A stretch of 64,000 bases of DNA from Pseudomonas mediterranea CFBP 5447 (GCF_000774145.1 NZ_KN322983.1:62001-126000); one strand, 5' to 3'. Counted from the stretch's first letter, positions 48,810 through 59,059 are shown. The notes: generated from the sequence alone by a model not told the origin. A program made the numbers and translations.

Positions 48810-48840
48810 GCAAAACGCCAGCACTTAGGCTGGCGTTTGC
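48810..48840 (-). terminator. Terminator of the YgiQ gene
   Basis: On the minus strand AAACGCCAGC - CTAAGT - GCTGGCGTTTTGCTTTC: strong stem with a T-rich tail, 17 bases after the stop. Confidence 0.85.
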
Positions 48841-48856
48841 GACAGGGTTTGGCCGA

Positions 48857-51157
48857 TCAGCGCGGCACGACCGGTTTGCGAGCGGGCTTCGGCCCCTTGC
48901 CCTTGGCGGCGTCCTTGCGCTCCTTGGCCGCCTGCTGGTTGCGGGCGAACGCGGCGGCCTTGGCCTGCTCGCGCTTGTCCCACGCGTTGCCGCCGTCGCT
49001 GGCTCGTGGCGGCAGGCCGGTGTGCTGGGTCAGGATCCGGGTGGTGTCCTTGCCCACCTTGTGGCTGCCGGCCGGCGTCGAGTTCTTGCGACGGGCACTC
49101 TGGTAGCTGTCGGTCGCCGGCTGGTGCAGCGGGATCAACTGGTGCTTGCCCGGCCCGATCAGATCGGCACGGCCCATGCGGGTCAACGCTTCACGCAGCA
49201 TCGGCCAGCCCTTGGGGTCGTGATAGCGCAGGAAGGCCTTGTGCAGGCGGCGCTGCTCTTCGCTCTTGACGATGGTCACGCCGTCGCTCTTGTAGGTGAC
49301 CTTGCGCAGCGGGTTCTTGCCCGAGTGGTACATGGCCGTGGCGGTGGCCATCGGCGACGGATAGAACGCCTGCACCTGATCGGCCCGGAAACCGTTGCCC
49401 TTGAGCCACAGCGCCAGGTTCATCATGTCTTCGTCGGTGGTGCCCGGGTGGGCGGCGATGAAGTACGGAATCAGGTACTGCTCTTTCCCGGCTTCCTTGG
49501 TGTACTTCTCGAACATCCGCTTGAACCGGTCATAGGTGCCGATACCCGGTTTCATCATCTGGTTGAGCGGGCCTTCCTCAGTGTGCTCCGGGGCAATTTT
49601 CAGGTAACCGCCGACGTGGTGGGTCACCAGCTCCTTGACGTACTCGGGCGACTCGACGGCCAGGTCGTAGCGCAGGCCGGAGGCGATCAGGATCTTCTTC
49701 ACCCCAGGCAACGCGCGGGCGCTGCGGTACAGCTGGATCAGCGAGGAATGGTCGGTGTTCAGGTTCGGGCAGATGCCGGGGAACACGCAGGACGGCTTGC
49801 GGCACGCGGATTCGATCTCCGGGCTCTTGCAGGCGATGCGGTACATGTTCGCGGTCGGGCCGCCGAGGTCGGAAATCACCCCGGTGAAACCCGGGACCTT
49901 GTCGCGGATCTCTTCGATCTCACGAATGATCGACTCTTCGGAACGGTTCTGGATGATCCGGCCTTCGTGCTCGGTGATGGAACAGAACGTACAGCCGCCG
50001 AAGCAGCCGCGCATGATGTTCACCGAGAAACGGATCATCTCGTAGGCTGGAATTTTTTCCTTGCCATACGCCGGGTGCGGAACACGTGCGTAAGGCATAC
50101 CGAACACGTAGTCCATTTCCTCAGTGGTCATTGGAATGGGCGGCGGGTTGAACCAGACATCGACCTCGCCGTGCTTCTGCACCAGGGCCCGGGCGTTGCC
50201 TGGGTTGGTTTCCAGGTGAAGCACGCGGTTGGCGTGGGCGTACAGCACCGCGTCGTTACGGACCTTCTCCACCGAGGGCAGGCGGATCACGGTCTTGTCG
50301 CGGGTCATCTTCGGGCTTGCCAGGATCTGCACGACCTTGGCTTCGCTTGGGTCCTCGACCGGACCTTTTTCCTGCTCGATGGCGCAGGCGGCAGTGTCCT
50401 GGGTGTTCACGTACGGGTTGATGATCTTGTCGATCTTGCCCGGACGGTCGATGCGCGTGGAGTCCACCTCGTACCAGCCTTGCGGCGTGTCACGACGGAT
50501 GAACGCAGTGCCGCGCACATCGGTGATGTCTTCGATCTTGTGGCCGTAGGACAGGCGCTGGGCAACCTCGACAATCGCCCGCTCGGCGTTGCCGTAGAGC
50601 AGGATGTCGGCGCTGGCGTCGATCAGGATCGAGTTGCGCACCCGGTCTTGCCAGTAATCGTAATGGGCGATGCGGCGCAGGGACGCCTCGATGCCGCCGA
50701 GCACGATAGGTACGTGCTTGTAGGCTTCCTTGCAGCGCTGGCTGTAGACCAGGCTCGCACGGTCCGGCCGCTTGCCCGCCAGGCCGCCCGGCGTGTAAGC
50801 GTCATCGGAACGGATTTTCTTGTCGGCGGTGTAGCGGTTGATCATCGAGTCCATGTTGCCGGCCGCGACACCGAAGAACAGGTTCGGCTCGCCGAGCTTC
50901 ATGAAATCGTCTTTCGACTGCCAGTTCGGCTGGGCAATGATCCCGACGCGAAAGCCCTGGGCTTCCAGCAACCGGCCGATGATGGCCATGCCGAACGACG
51001 GGTGATCGACGTAGGCATCGCCGGTCACGATGATGATGTCGCACGAATCCCAGCCGAGCTGATCCATCTCCTCCCTGCTCATGGGCAGGAACGGCGCCGG
51101 GCCGAAACATTCGGCCCAGTACTTGGGATAGTCAAATAACGGCTTGGCTGCTTGCAT
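48857..51157 (-). CDS. YgiQ family radical SAM protein
   Basis: A 766-residue radical SAM enzyme of the YgiQ (UPF0313) family. The iron-sulfur motif is CFGGCTFC in [20 protein letters not shown] near residues 378-398. The N-terminal B12-binding-like region ([34 protein letters not shown], residues ~40-73) is typical. The C-terminal ~60 residues are basic and low-complexity ([24 protein letters not shown]). The reaction is unknown. The start at 51157 ([16 protein letters not shown]) is the usual family start; the longer frame is rejected. Confidence 0.92.
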   Translation of the reverse strand: MQAAKPLFDYPKYWAECFGPAPFLPMSREEMDQLGWDSCDIIIVTGDAYVDHPSFGMAIIGRLLEAQGFRVGIIAQPNWQSKDDFMKLGEPNLFFGVAAGNMDSMINRYTADKKIRSDDAYTPGGLAGKRPDRASLVYSQRCKEAYKHVPIVLGGIEASLRRIAHYDYWQDRVRNSILIDASADILLYGNAERAIVEVAQRLSYGHKIEDITDVRGTAFIRRDTPQGWYEVDSTRIDRPGKIDKIINPYVNTQDTAACAIEQEKGPVEDPSEAKVVQILASPKMTRDKTVIRLPSVEKVRNDAVLYAHANRVLHLETNPGNARALVQKHGEVDVWFNPPPIPMTTEEMDYVFGMPYARVPHPAYGKEKIPAYEMIRFSVNIMRGCFGGCTFCSITEHEGRIIQNRSEESIIREIEEIRDKVPGFTGVISDLGGPTANMYRIACKSPEIESACRKPSCVFPGICPNLNTDHSSLIQLYRSARALPGVKKILIASGLRYDLAVESPEYVKELVTHHVGGYLKIAPEHTEEGPLNQMMKPGIGTYDRFKRMFEKYTKEAGKEQYLIPYFIAAHPGTTDEDMMNLALWLKGNGFRADQVQAFYPSPMATATAMYHSGKNPLRKVTYKSDGVTIVKSEEQRRLHKAFLRYHDPKGWPMLREALTRMGRADLIGPGKHQLIPLHQPATDSYQSARRKNSTPAGSHKVGKDTTRILTQHTGLPPRASDGGNAWDKREQAKAAAFARNQQAAKERKDAAKGKGPKPARKPVVPR

Positions 51158-51256
51158 GTCGATGACCGGTATGAAAGATGAAAAATCGCGGGGGCGGAAT
51201 ATAGCACAAAAAATGATCAAGTCCGACGGCTATGGTCGGAAATCGGCGGCGGCCCC

Positions 51257-51322
51257 CATCGCGAGCAGGCTCGCTCCCACCCTGGAATGCATTCCCTGTG
51301 GGAGCGAGCCTGCTCGCGATGG
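51257..51322. repeat. REP doublet, outward facing
   Basis: ATCGCGAGCAGGCTCGCTCC and GGGAGCGAGCCTGCTCGCGA around a short spacer downstream of dnaB. Confidence 0.9.
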
Positions 51323-51343
51323 GGGCCTGTCAAACGCTACAAA

Positions 51344-52741
51344 TCATTCGTCATCATCGAAGTTGTAGCTGCCCGGCGCCAGGTTCTCGAACCGCGTGTA
51401 CTTACCGATGAACGCCAGGCGGATAAAGCCGATCGGGCCGTTCCGCTGCTTGCCGATGATGATTTCGGCGATGCCCTTGTGTTCCGTCTCGGGGTGATAC
51501 ACCTCGTCGCGGTACACGAACATGATGACGTCGGCGTCCTGCTCGATCGCTCCGGATTCCCGCAAGTCGGAGTTCACCGGACGCTTGTTGGGGCGTTGTT
51601 CCAGGGAGCGGTTCAACTGGGACAAGGCCACCACCGGACAGTTGAATTCCTTGGCCAGGGCCTTGAGGGAACGGGAGATCTCGGAAATCTCGTTGGTCCG
51701 GTTGTCACCACTGGAACCCGGGATCTGCATCAGCTGCAGGTAGTCGATCATGATCAGCGCGATATCACCGTGTTCCCGCACCAGGCGACGGGTCCGGGCG
51801 CGCATTTCCGACGGGCTGATGCCGGCGGTGTCATCGATGAACAGCTTGCGGTCGTTGAGCAGGTTGACCGCCGAGGTCAGGCGCGGCCAGTCGTCGTCTT
51901 CCAGTTGGCCGGAACGGACCTTGGTCTGGTCGATACGCCCCAGGGACGAGAGCATACGCATGATCAGCGATTCGCCTGGCATCTCCAGGGAATACACCAG
52001 CACCGCCTTGTCGCTGCGCAGCACGGCGTTTTCCACCAGGTTCATCGCAAAGGTGGTCTTACCCATGGAAGGACGGCCGGCGACGATGATCAGGTCGGCC
52101 GGTTGCAGGCCGCTGGTCTTCTCGTCGAGGTCGGTGTAGCCGGTCGACAAGCCGGTGATCGCGTTGTCGGTGTTGAACAGGGTGTCGATACGGTCGATGG
52201 CCTTGGTCAGCAACTCGTTGACCCCCACCGGGCCGCCGGTCTTCGGCCGGGCTTCGGCGATCTGGAAGATCTGCCGTTCGGCTTCGTCGAGGATCTCTTC
52301 GGCGGTGCGGCCTTCAGGGTTGAAGGCGCTGTCGGCGATTTCGTTGCTGATACCGATCAGCTGACGCAAGGTTGCCCGCTGGCGGACGATTTGCGCATAG
52401 GCCTTGATGTTGGCGACAGATGGCGTGTTTTTCGCCAGTTCGCCCAAGTAACCGAGGCCGCCGACCTGGGAAGTCTGGCCTTCCTTGTCCAGCTGTTCGG
52501 CCAGAGTGACCACGTCGATCGGCATGTTCTGATCGGCCAGCTTGGCGATCGCACGGAAGATCAGGCGGTGGTCATGTCGGTAGAAATCGCCGTCGGAGAC
52601 TTGATCGAGCACGCGTTCCCAGGCGTTGTTGTCCAGCATCAGGCCACCGAGCACGGCCTGTTCGGCCTCGATGGAATGCGGCGGCACCTTCAGGGCGGCG
52701 GTTTGCAGATCGTATTGCTCGGGAGCGGTGATTTCGTTCAT
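51344..52741 (-). CDS. dnaB: Replicative DNA helicase DnaB
   Basis: A 465-residue hexameric helicase. The N-terminal domain (residues ~20-170; LKVPPHSIEAEQAVLGGLML) is followed by the RecA-like motor with Walker A GRPSMGKTTFAMN near 229, Walker B IALIMIDYLQLM near 335, and ALSQLNRSLEQRPNKRPVNSDLRESGAIEQDADVI-type text near 375-410. The start at 52741 (MNEITAPEQYDLQTAALK) matches pseudomonad DnaB. No intein is present. It is downstream of the rpsF-rplI operon, separated by a terminator. Confidence 0.98.
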   Translation of the reverse strand: MNEITAPEQYDLQTAALKVPPHSIEAEQAVLGGLMLDNNAWERVLDQVSDGDFYRHDHRLIFRAIAKLADQNMPIDVVTLAEQLDKEGQTSQVGGLGYLGELAKNTPSVANIKAYAQIVRQRATLRQLIGISNEIADSAFNPEGRTAEEILDEAERQIFQIAEARPKTGGPVGVNELLTKAIDRIDTLFNTDNAITGLSTGYTDLDEKTSGLQPADLIIVAGRPSMGKTTFAMNLVENAVLRSDKAVLVYSLEMPGESLIMRMLSSLGRIDQTKVRSGQLEDDDWPRLTSAVNLLNDRKLFIDDTAGISPSEMRARTRRLVREHGDIALIMIDYLQLMQIPGSSGDNRTNEISEISRSLKALAKEFNCPVVALSQLNRSLEQRPNKRPVNSDLRESGAIEQDADVIMFVYRDEVYHPETEHKGIAEIIIGKQRNGPIGFIRLAFIGKYTRFENLAPGSYNFDDDE

Positions 52742-52797
52742 GGCCACTTGATTCTTTGGGAACCCCAACGGGTTATGAAAATCAGGAATTGCAGAAA

Positions 52798-52834
52798 GAC
52801 AAAGGGCACGACCTGTAAACAGGATCGTGCCCGA
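52798..52834 (-). terminator. Terminator after rplI
   Basis: On the minus strand GGGCACGATCCTG - TTTA - CAGGTCGTGCCC, then TTTGTCTTTC. It ends the ribosomal protein operon before dnaB. Confidence 0.9.
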
Positions 52835-52877
52835 TGTTACCGGCTAGCACCCAAGGGTGCCAGCCGACAGCTATTGC

Positions 52878-53324
52878 TTAGGCTGCTACCACGACAACGC
52901 GTACGGTGGCTTCAACTTCAGCGTGCAGGTGCACGGCGACGTCGAATTCACCTACGTTGCGGATGGTGCCGTTCGGCAGACGAACTTCGCTCTTCGCAAC
53001 TTCAACGCCGGAGGCGGTCAGTGCGTCAGCGATGTCGTGGGTACCGATCGAACCGAACAGCTTGCCTTCGTCGCCAGCGGTGGCAGTGATGGTCACTTCC
53101 AGCTCGGCCAGTTGGGCAGCACGGCTTTCAGCCGATGCCTTACGGTCTGCGGCGGCTTTTTCCAGCTCGGCGCGACGCTCTTCGAACGCAGCCAGGTTGG
53201 CAGCGGTCGCAGCGGTAGCCTTGCCGAAAGGCAGCAGGTAGTTACGGCCGTAACCGGCCTTAACGTTTACTTTGTCGCCCAGGTTGCCCAGGTTGGCGAT
53301 TTTTTCCAGAAGGATCAGTTGCAT
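52878..53324 (-). CDS. rplI: Large ribosomal subunit protein bL9
   Basis: A 148-residue L9 with the standard start [36 protein letters not shown], a long connecting helix (residues ~40-78, [24 protein letters not shown]), and the C-terminal domain ([28 protein letters not shown]). It is the last gene of rpsF-rpsR-DUF2232-rplI, an order conserved in gamma-proteobacteria. Confidence 0.98.
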   Translation of the reverse strand: MQLILLEKIANLGNLGDKVNVKAGYGRNYLLPFGKATAATAANLAAFEERRAELEKAAADRKASAESRAAQLAELEVTITATAGDEGKLFGSIGTHDIADALTASGVEVAKSEVRLPNGTIRNVGEFDVAVHLHAEVEATVRVVVVAA

Positions 53325-53342
53325 GTGAAAATCCTCTAACTT

Positions 53343-54236
53343 TTAACCTTCACCGTTCGCGCTGTCGGCGTCTTTCGGCGCCATACGACCGCGAAAATCA
53401 ATCAGGCTGTCGACGATGGCCAGGACCACCAGCAACGGATAGATCAGCTGCATGAACAGCAACAACGTGACGTACAACCCCACCAGCCAGAACCTGGCCA
53501 GTCGCTTTTGCGCCACCAGCCCGTGAATCAGGGCCAGGGCGGCGAAGACCAGCGGTACGCTGCACAACGGCGTGAGCATGGCCATCTGCGGACCGAAGTT
53601 CGGCCCCAGAAGCATGCCCGCCAGCAGCAACATCGCCAGCCCAAGCGGGAACCGGATGGCGCGAAATTCGCGACCAAAACCACCCGGGTTGTACAACAAC
53701 GCCTGCCAGTAGCGCCCGACAATCAGGCTCAGCACACTGACGATTTGCAACAAGGCCGCAATCAGGCCGGTCAGGACCGGTGCGATCAGGGACGCGAAAC
53801 GCGCCTGCTCCTCTGCCGACATCTGCCGGTAGAGCTCACCGAGGGCCTCGGGCAGGATTTTTACCAAAGCCTGCGACAGCATCTCGATCTGGGGCGCGAA
53901 AGCCACCCCGAGCACCACTGAAAACACCACCCCTATCGCTATGCTGACCAGCAGCACGCGGTTCCAGGATTCGCTGGCGCGCAACACCAACGCCAGCGCC
54001 GAAGACCCCACAAGCACCATCAGTGCCCGCGGGTCCGCGGCGTACAACCACCAGAGCAAGGCCGGCAGCAGTCCCAGAGCAAGAACACTCGAAGCGTCCC
54101 TCAATCCGCGCCGCAGGAGTACGAGACTCCCGGCGGCAGCACCCAACCAATACAACAACGGCAATGCCGCACATCCAGCCACTACCAGAGTGGCCTGCAT
54201 ACGGCCGCGCATGATGAACTCAGCTATGGCGCGCAT
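53343..54236 (-). CDS. DUF2232 membrane protein
   Basis: A 297-residue inner-membrane protein with about eight hydrophobic helices, a YybS-like DUF2232 member consistently found between rpsR and rplI in pseudomonads (PA4933 from memory). It starts MRAIAEFIMRGRMQATLVVAG with AAGGA 8 bases upstream. A central soluble loop (VKILPEALGELYRQMSAEEQARFAS) is conserved. Its function is unknown; position suggests coexpression with the translation machinery. Confidence 0.88.
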   Translation of the reverse strand: MRAIAEFIMRGRMQATLVVAGCAALPLLYWLGAAAGSLVLLRRGLRDASSVLALGLLPALLWWLYAADPRALMVLVGSSALALVLRASESWNRVLLVSIAIGVVFSVVLGVAFAPQIEMLSQALVKILPEALGELYRQMSAEEQARFASLIAPVLTGLIAALLQIVSVLSLIVGRYWQALLYNPGGFGREFRAIRFPLGLAMLLLAGMLLGPNFGPQMAMLTPLCSVPLVFAALALIHGLVAQKRLARFWLVGLYVTLLLFMQLIYPLLVVLAIVDSLIDFRGRMAPKDADSANGEG

Positions 54237-54272
54237 GCATTCAATCCTTTGCTACTTGTCGACTGCCCGGTC

Positions 54273-54503
54273 TCAGCGGCCGTGGCTGTCGGTGTAGGCC
54301 AGCAGGGCCAGGAAGCGGGCGCGCTTGATAGCGGTGGCCAGCTGACGCTGATAACGAGCTTTGGTACCGGTGATGCGGCTTGGAACGATTTTGCCGGTCT
54401 CGGATACGTAGGCTTTCAGGGTGTTGAGATCTTTGTAATCGATCTCTTTCACGTCTTCAGCGGTGAAGCGGCAGAATTTACGACGACGGAAGAAACGTGC
54501 CAT
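54273..54503 (-). CDS. rpsR: Small ribosomal subunit protein bS18
   Basis: A 76-residue S18: [59 protein letters not shown] sequence identical in layout to other gamma-proteobacteria. It binds S6 as a heterodimer on the 30S platform. It follows rpsF by 28 bases with an AAGGAG site. Confidence 0.98.
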
Positions 54504-54531
54504 GTGATTGGCTCCTTAAAAGGTCCGTGGA

Positions 54532-54960
54532 TTACTCGTCAGCGTTATCGCTGTTGTCGCTGTCGCTATCGCTGTCATCGCCATCGGCGCTGTCAGAGTG
54601 CTCAGGACGGTCGCGACGCTCACGGCGCTCACTGCGGTTTTCTTCAGCCTTGAGCATCTCGGATTGGCCGGTAACGGCTTCTTCGCGACGGATGACCAGG
54701 TTACGGATCACTGCATCGTTGTAGCGGAAGTTGTCTTCCAGCTCGGCCAGGGCCTTGCCGGTGCACTCAACGTTCAGCATCACGTAGTGAGCCTTGTGAA
54801 CATTGTTGATTGCGTAGGCCAGTTGACGACGGCCCCAGTCTTCCAGGCGGTGGATTTTGCCGCCGTCTTCTTCGATCAGCTTGGTGTAACGCTCAACCAT
54901 GCCGCCGACTTGCTCGCTTTGATCCGGGTGGACCAAAAAGATGATTTCGTAATGACGCAT
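54532..54960 (-). CDS. rpsF: Small ribosomal subunit protein bS6
   Basis: A 142-residue S6 starting [52 protein letters not shown]. The core ends near residue 105. The tail (residues ~110-142) is strongly acidic and low-complexity ([19 protein letters not shown]), longer than the E. coli tail, which is modified by RimK with glutamates. It heads the operon with rpsR and rplI. Confidence 0.97.
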   Translation of the reverse strand: MRHYEIIFLVHPDQSEQVGGMVERYTKLIEEDGGKIHRLEDWGRRQLAYAINNVHKAHYVMLNVECTGKALAELEDNFRYNDAVIRNLVIRREEAVTGQSEMLKAEENRSERRERRDRPEHSDSADGDDSDSDSDNSDNADE

Positions 54961-54964
54961 GAAT

Positions 54965-55072
54965 GCTCCTTACGGGTTGTAGCCTGCCGCTTAAAAACGG
55001 TCAGACAAGGAGTGAATGACACTTATGGACTTGTGGACGCTAGACACATAAGTGCCTGCCATCACAGCAAGG
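54965..55072 (-). promoter_or_regulatory. rpsF leader, possible S6:S18 autoregulatory element
   Basis: The predicted leader is about 110 bases. On the minus strand it contains GACCGTTTTTAAGCGGCAGG before the ribosome site AAGGAG, with a CCG/CGG pairing. Many bacteria have an S6:S18-binding leader with a CCG internal loop here; I can only suggest, not establish, that this is one. Confidence 0.3.
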
Positions 55073-55078
55073 GGCGCA

Positions 55079-55107
55079 ATTGTAGAGAAGGGTCGAGGCA
55101 GGTGCAA
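55079..55107 (-). promoter_or_regulatory. Sigma-70 promoter of the rpsF operon
   Basis: Minus strand TTGCAC - 17 bases - TACAAT, a good -35/-10 pair. The expected start near 55072 gives the leader annotated below it. Confidence 0.65.
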
Positions 55108-55150
55108 GGCAATTGGTGATTATTTGAACAACCGCTACAACACAAAACAA

Positions 55151-55241
55151 TGTGGGAGCGAGCCTGCTCGCGATAGCGGTGGGTCATCCAGCATAAATGC
55201 CGACTGATACACCGCTATCGCGAGCAGGCTCGCTCCCACAG
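55151..55241. repeat. REP doublet between rlmB and rpsF
   Basis: Inverted GTGGGAGCGAGCCTGCTCGC pair with a GGTGGGTCA spacer start, closely matching the doublet at 25394. Confidence 0.9.
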
Positions 55242-55256
55242 GGACCTGCAACGGCG

Positions 55257-56015
55257 TTACTTTTTCGCGGCAGCCTTGACGCTACGCTGGCGCAGCGCCT
55301 CGAACAGGCACACACCGGTCGCGACCGAGACGTTGAGACTGCTGACGCTGCCGACCATCGGCAGCTTGACCAGGTAGTCGCAATGTTCGCGGGTCAGTCG
55401 ACGCATGCCCTTGCCTTCGGCGCCCATGATCAGGATCGTCGGGCCGGTGAGGTCCTGTTGATACAGGTCCTGTTCGGCCTCGCCCGCCGTGCCGACCACC
55501 CATAAGCCGCGTTGCTGGAGTTTTTCCAGGGTGCGCGCCAGATTGGTCACGGCCACAAGCGGAATCACTTCCGCGGCGCCACAGGCGACTTTGCGTACGG
55601 CCGGCGTCAAGGTTGCCGACTTGTCCTTGGGAACGATCACCGCCAATGCCCCGGCCGCATCCGCCGAACGCAGGCAGGCGCCGAGGTTGTGAGGATCGGT
55701 CACGCCGTCCAGCACCAGCAGCAAAGGCGCGCCTTCGGTACGATCGAGCAGTTCCTCGAGCATCGCCTCGCCCCAGACCTGGCTCGGGCTGACCTCGGCC
55801 ACGACACCCTGGTGCACGCCTTCGACCCAGGCGTCCATCTCGCGCCGTTCGGCCTGGCCGACCGCCACGCGATTTTCGTTGGCCAGCTCGACCAGGGTCT
55901 GGACCCGTGGCTCGCTGCGGCTTTCCGCCAGCCAGATCTGCTTGACCCGCTTGGGGTGATGACGCAACAGGGCTTCTACAGCATGCACGCCGTAGATTTT
56001 TTCCAACTGACTCAT
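55257..56015 (-). CDS. rlmB: 23S rRNA G2251 2'-O-methyltransferase RlmB
   Basis: A 252-residue SPOUT methyltransferase. The N-terminal L30e-like substrate domain (LEKIYGVHAVEALLRHHPKRVKQIW) precedes the knotted domain with LLLVLDGVTDPHNLGACLRSADAAG near residue 104-128, ILIMGAEGKGMRRLTREHCDYLVKLPM near 195-220 and VSSLNVSVATGVCLFEALRQR near 223. All three SpoU motifs are intact. The start overlaps the rnr stop by 4 bases, a conserved rnr-rlmB pair. Confidence 0.96.
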   Translation of the reverse strand: MSQLEKIYGVHAVEALLRHHPKRVKQIWLAESRSEPRVQTLVELANENRVAVGQAERREMDAWVEGVHQGVVAEVSPSQVWGEAMLEELLDRTEGAPLLLVLDGVTDPHNLGACLRSADAAGALAVIVPKDKSATLTPAVRKVACGAAEVIPLVAVTNLARTLEKLQQRGLWVVGTAGEAEQDLYQQDLTGPTILIMGAEGKGMRRLTREHCDYLVKLPMVGSVSSLNVSVATGVCLFEALRQRSVKAAAKK

Positions 56016-58630
56016 GACTTGGCCTTGGGTTTACGGGCTCCGCCACTTTTGGCCGGGGCCGAGCCCGCTTTCGGCGGGCCTTTACGGTGCTTGCTCGGTT
56101 TGCTGCTTGCGCTTTCGGGAGCCGACCGCCCGGTCTTTCCTCCCGACGCGGCCTTACCACCTTTCTTGGCTTCGGCCAGCAGCGCCTGCTTCATTTCACG
56201 ACTCTTGCGCACTTCGGCGTTTTTCGCCGCGGCGTCGCTCGGACGATAGGCTTCGCTGGCTTTCTCCTTGGCCGGACCGCGACGGCCGGATTTGGTCGAG
56301 ACCGGCTCGGCAGCGGTCTTGGCCGCAGGCGCAGATGCCTCGGTGCCGCGCTTCTTGCGTCCGATCGGTGCGTCGATGGTTTTTTCCGCCATCTCGAAGT
56401 CGATCTTGCGCTCGTCGAGATCGACGCGCATTACCCGCACTTCGACGGTATCGCCAAGACGGAAGCTACGCCCGGTGCGCTCGCCCGCCAGGCGGTGGTG
56501 CACAGGGTCGAAATGGTAGTAGTCACCCGGCAGCGCGGTGACATGCACCAAGCCCTCGACGTAGATATCGGTCAGCTCGACAAACAGGCCGAAACCGGTC
56601 ACAGCGGTGATCACGCCCGGGAACGACTCGCCCACGCGATCCTTCATGTATTCGCACTTGAGCCAGTTCACCACGTCGCGGGTCGCTTCGTCGGCACGAC
56701 GCTCGCTCATCGAGCACTGCTCGCCCAACTGCTCCAGGGCGGCCTCGTCGTACGGATAGATGCGCGCCTTCGGAATGGTCATCGCACCAGCACGCCTGAC
56801 GTGCGGGGTGTTCATCTTCGAGTGGATCACGCTGCGGATAGCCCGGTGCGTGAGCAGGTCGGGGTAGCGCCGGATCGGCGAGGTGAAGTGGGTATAGGCC
56901 TCGTAATTCAGGCCGAAGTGGCCCTGGTTATCGGCGCTGTACACCGCCTGGCTCAAGGAGCGCAGCATGACGGTCTGGATCAGATGGAAATCCGGGCGAT
57001 CCTTGATATTGGCCAGCAACGCCTGGTAATCCTTCGGCGACGGACCTTCCTTGCCCTTGTGCAGGGACAGGCCGAGTTCACCGAGGAAGGCGCGCAGCTT
57101 TTCCAGGCGCTCCGGCGGCGGACCGTCGTGGACCCGATACAACGCCGGGATCTCATGCTTCTTCAGGAACTCAGCGGTGGCCACGTTGGCCGCCAACATG
57201 CATTCCTCGATCAATTTATGCGCATCGTTGCGCACGGTCGGCCGGATCTCGGCGATCTTGCGCTCGGAACCGAAGATGATCCGGGTTTCCTGGGTTTCGA
57301 AATCGATTGCACCGCGCACGTGACGCGCGCCCAGCAACACCTTGTACAACGCATAGAGTTGCTTGAGGTCCGGCAGCACCTCTTTGTATTCCCCGCGCAG
57401 CTTGCGCGATTCGGCGAGCTTCGGCGTTTCCAGCATTGCACTGACCTTGTTGTAGGTCAGGCGGGCGTGGGAGTGGATCACCGCTTCGTAGAAGCAATAG
57501 TCGGTCATCTCGCCGGTCTTGGAGATGGTCATCTCGCAGACCATGGCCAGGCGGTCGACATGGGGATTGAGCGAGCACAGGCCGTTAGACAGCTGCTCGG
57601 GCAACATCGGTACGACGCGCTCGGGGAAGTACACCGAGTTGCCGCGCACCTGGGCTTCGGCATCCAGTGCCGAACCGAGCTTCACGTAGCTGGACACGTC
57701 GGCAATCGCGACGTACAACTTCCAGCCACCGGAGAACAGGCGCAGCTTGCCCGGCCGGGCTTCGCAGTAGACCGCGTCGTCGAAGTCCCGCGCATCCTCA
57801 CCGTCGATGGTGACGAACGGCAAGTGACGCAGGTCGACGCGCTTTTCCTTGTCCTTTTCCTCGACTTCCGGCTTGAGCCTGGCGGCTTCTTTCAGGACCG
57901 CTTCAGGCCAGACGTGGGGAATGTCATAGGTACGCAGGGCAACGTCGATTTCCATGCCCGGTGCCATGTAGTTGCCGACCACTTCCACCACATCGCCTTG
58001 CGGCTGAAAGCGTGGGGTTGGCCAGTGGGTGATCTTCACCTCGACGAACTGACCGACCTTGGCGTTGGCGTTGCGGCCCGGGGTGACCAGCACTTCCTGC
58101 TGGATCTTCGGATTGTCCGCGACGACAAAGCCGATGCCGCCCTCTTCAAAGTAACGGCCGACAATGCTTTCGTGGGCACGGGACACCACTTCGACGATCA
58201 CGCCTTCACGACGACCGCGACGGTCCAGGCCGGACACCCGGGCCAGCGCCCGGTCACCGTCGAACACCAGGCGCATCTGCGCCGGGCTCATGAACAGGTC
58301 GTCACTACCGTCATCGGGAATCAGGAACCCGAAGCCATCGCGGTGACCGGCGATACGGCCCAGGATCAGATCGAGCTTGTCCACCGGCGCATAGGTTCCA
58401 CGCCGGGTGTAGATCAATTGAGCATCGCGCTCCATGGCTCGCAAACGGCGGCGCAGGGCTTCGAGTTGATCTTCGGTCGTCAGCCCGAACTCTTCGACCA
58501 GCTCTTCACGGCTGGCAGGCGAACCCCGGTCGGCGAGATGCGCCAGGATCAGTTCGCGGCTGGGAATAGGGTTTTCATATTTTTCCGCTTCACGAGCGGC
58601 CTCGGGATCGAGGGACTGCCAATCGGCCAT
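56012..58630 (-). CDS. rnr: Ribonuclease R
   Basis: An 872-residue 3'-5' exoribonuclease that degrades structured RNA. In order: N-terminal helix-turn-helix and cold-shock domains (residues ~20-240), the RNB catalytic domain with VTIDGEDARDFDDAVYCE near residue 272-289, ISLxNGLCSLNPHVDRLAMVCEM-type text near 345, and an S1 domain near 640-730 (GESFPGVITAVTGFGLFVELTDIYVEGLVHV). The long tail (~745-872) is basic and lysine-rich. It is coupled to rlmB and divergent from a tRNA-Leu gene. Confidence 0.97.
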   Translation of the reverse strand: MADWQSLDPEAAREAEKYENPIPSRELILAHLADRGSPASREELVEEFGLTTEDQLEALRRRLRAMERDAQLIYTRRGTYAPVDKLDLILGRIAGHRDGFGFLIPDDGSDDLFMSPAQMRLVFDGDRALARVSGLDRRGRREGVIVEVVSRAHESIVGRYFEEGGIGFVVADNPKIQQEVLVTPGRNANAKVGQFVEVKITHWPTPRFQPQGDVVEVVGNYMAPGMEIDVALRTYDIPHVWPEAVLKEAARLKPEVEEKDKEKRVDLRHLPFVTIDGEDARDFDDAVYCEARPGKLRLFSGGWKLYVAIADVSSYVKLGSALDAEAQVRGNSVYFPERVVPMLPEQLSNGLCSLNPHVDRLAMVCEMTISKTGEMTDYCFYEAVIHSHARLTYNKVSAMLETPKLAESRKLRGEYKEVLPDLKQLYALYKVLLGARHVRGAIDFETQETRIIFGSERKIAEIRPTVRNDAHKLIEECMLAANVATAEFLKKHEIPALYRVHDGPPPERLEKLRAFLGELGLSLHKGKEGPSPKDYQALLANIKDRPDFHLIQTVMLRSLSQAVYSADNQGHFGLNYEAYTHFTSPIRRYPDLLTHRAIRSVIHSKMNTPHVRRAGAMTIPKARIYPYDEAALEQLGEQCSMSERRADEATRDVVNWLKCEYMKDRVGESFPGVITAVTGFGLFVELTDIYVEGLVHVTALPGDYYHFDPVHHRLAGERTGRSFRLGDTVEVRVMRVDLDERKIDFEMAEKTIDAPIGRKKRGTEASAPAAKTAAEPVSTKSGRRGPAKEKASEAYRPSDAAAKNAEVRKSREMKQALLAEAKKGGKAASGGKTGRSAPESASSKPSKHRKGPPKAGSAPAKSGGARKPKAKS

Positions 58631-58793
58631 TAGAGAGTTTTCACCTTGTCTATATGCGGGTTAGTTTGGCATAGGCGTAATGAAACGGGAAATTTCAGGC
58701 ATCCGAAGCCCTTTCTAAAGGTCTTTTAGCCTTGTCATCAAGCAGGGGAAGGCACCGCTCGTGAAATTTCCAGGTTTTTTTACCAAGAGGGGT

Positions 58794-58821
58794 TTACAGT
58801 TAAAAACACGCTCCGTATAGT
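58794..58821 (+). promoter_or_regulatory. Promoter of tRNA-Leu
   Basis: TTTACA - 16 bases - TATAGT, followed by the GC-rich discriminator GCGCGCC, the pattern expected of a stringently controlled stable-RNA promoter. Confidence 0.75.
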
Positions 58822-58857
58822 GCGCGCCATCGACGACGTACACACGTTGTCGATACT

Positions 58858-58944
58858 GCCCAGATGGTGAAATTGGTAGACACGCCAGCTTCAGGTGCTG
58901 GTGACCGCAAGGTCGTGGAAGTTCGAGTCTTCTTCTGGGCACCA
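58858..58944 (+). tRNA. tRNA-Leu (CAG anticodon)
   Basis: An 87-base gene with encoded CCA. Acceptor stem GCCCAGA pairs with TCTGGGC. The anticodon arm CCAGC-TTCAGGT-GCTGG gives anticodon CAG, reading CUG, the dominant leucine codon in this GC-rich genome. The long variable arm (GTGACCGCAAGGTCGTG) marks a class II tRNA, and the T arm shows GTTCGAGTC. Confidence 0.95.
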
Positions 58945-58978
58945 ATTTCAAGCTTCAAGATATGATCTTGAACCTCAC

Positions 58979-59006
58979 AGAAACCCGCGAAAGCGGGTTT
59001 TTGCGT
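58979..59006 (+). terminator. Terminator of tRNA-Leu
   Basis: AAACCCGC - GAAA - GCGGGTTTTTG, 35 bases after the tRNA. Confidence 0.9.
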
Positions 59007-59059
59007 TTTTGGCTGGGGAATTGCTGAGACCGCAGGGGCTGAGGCGGCCGTCGGGCCGC

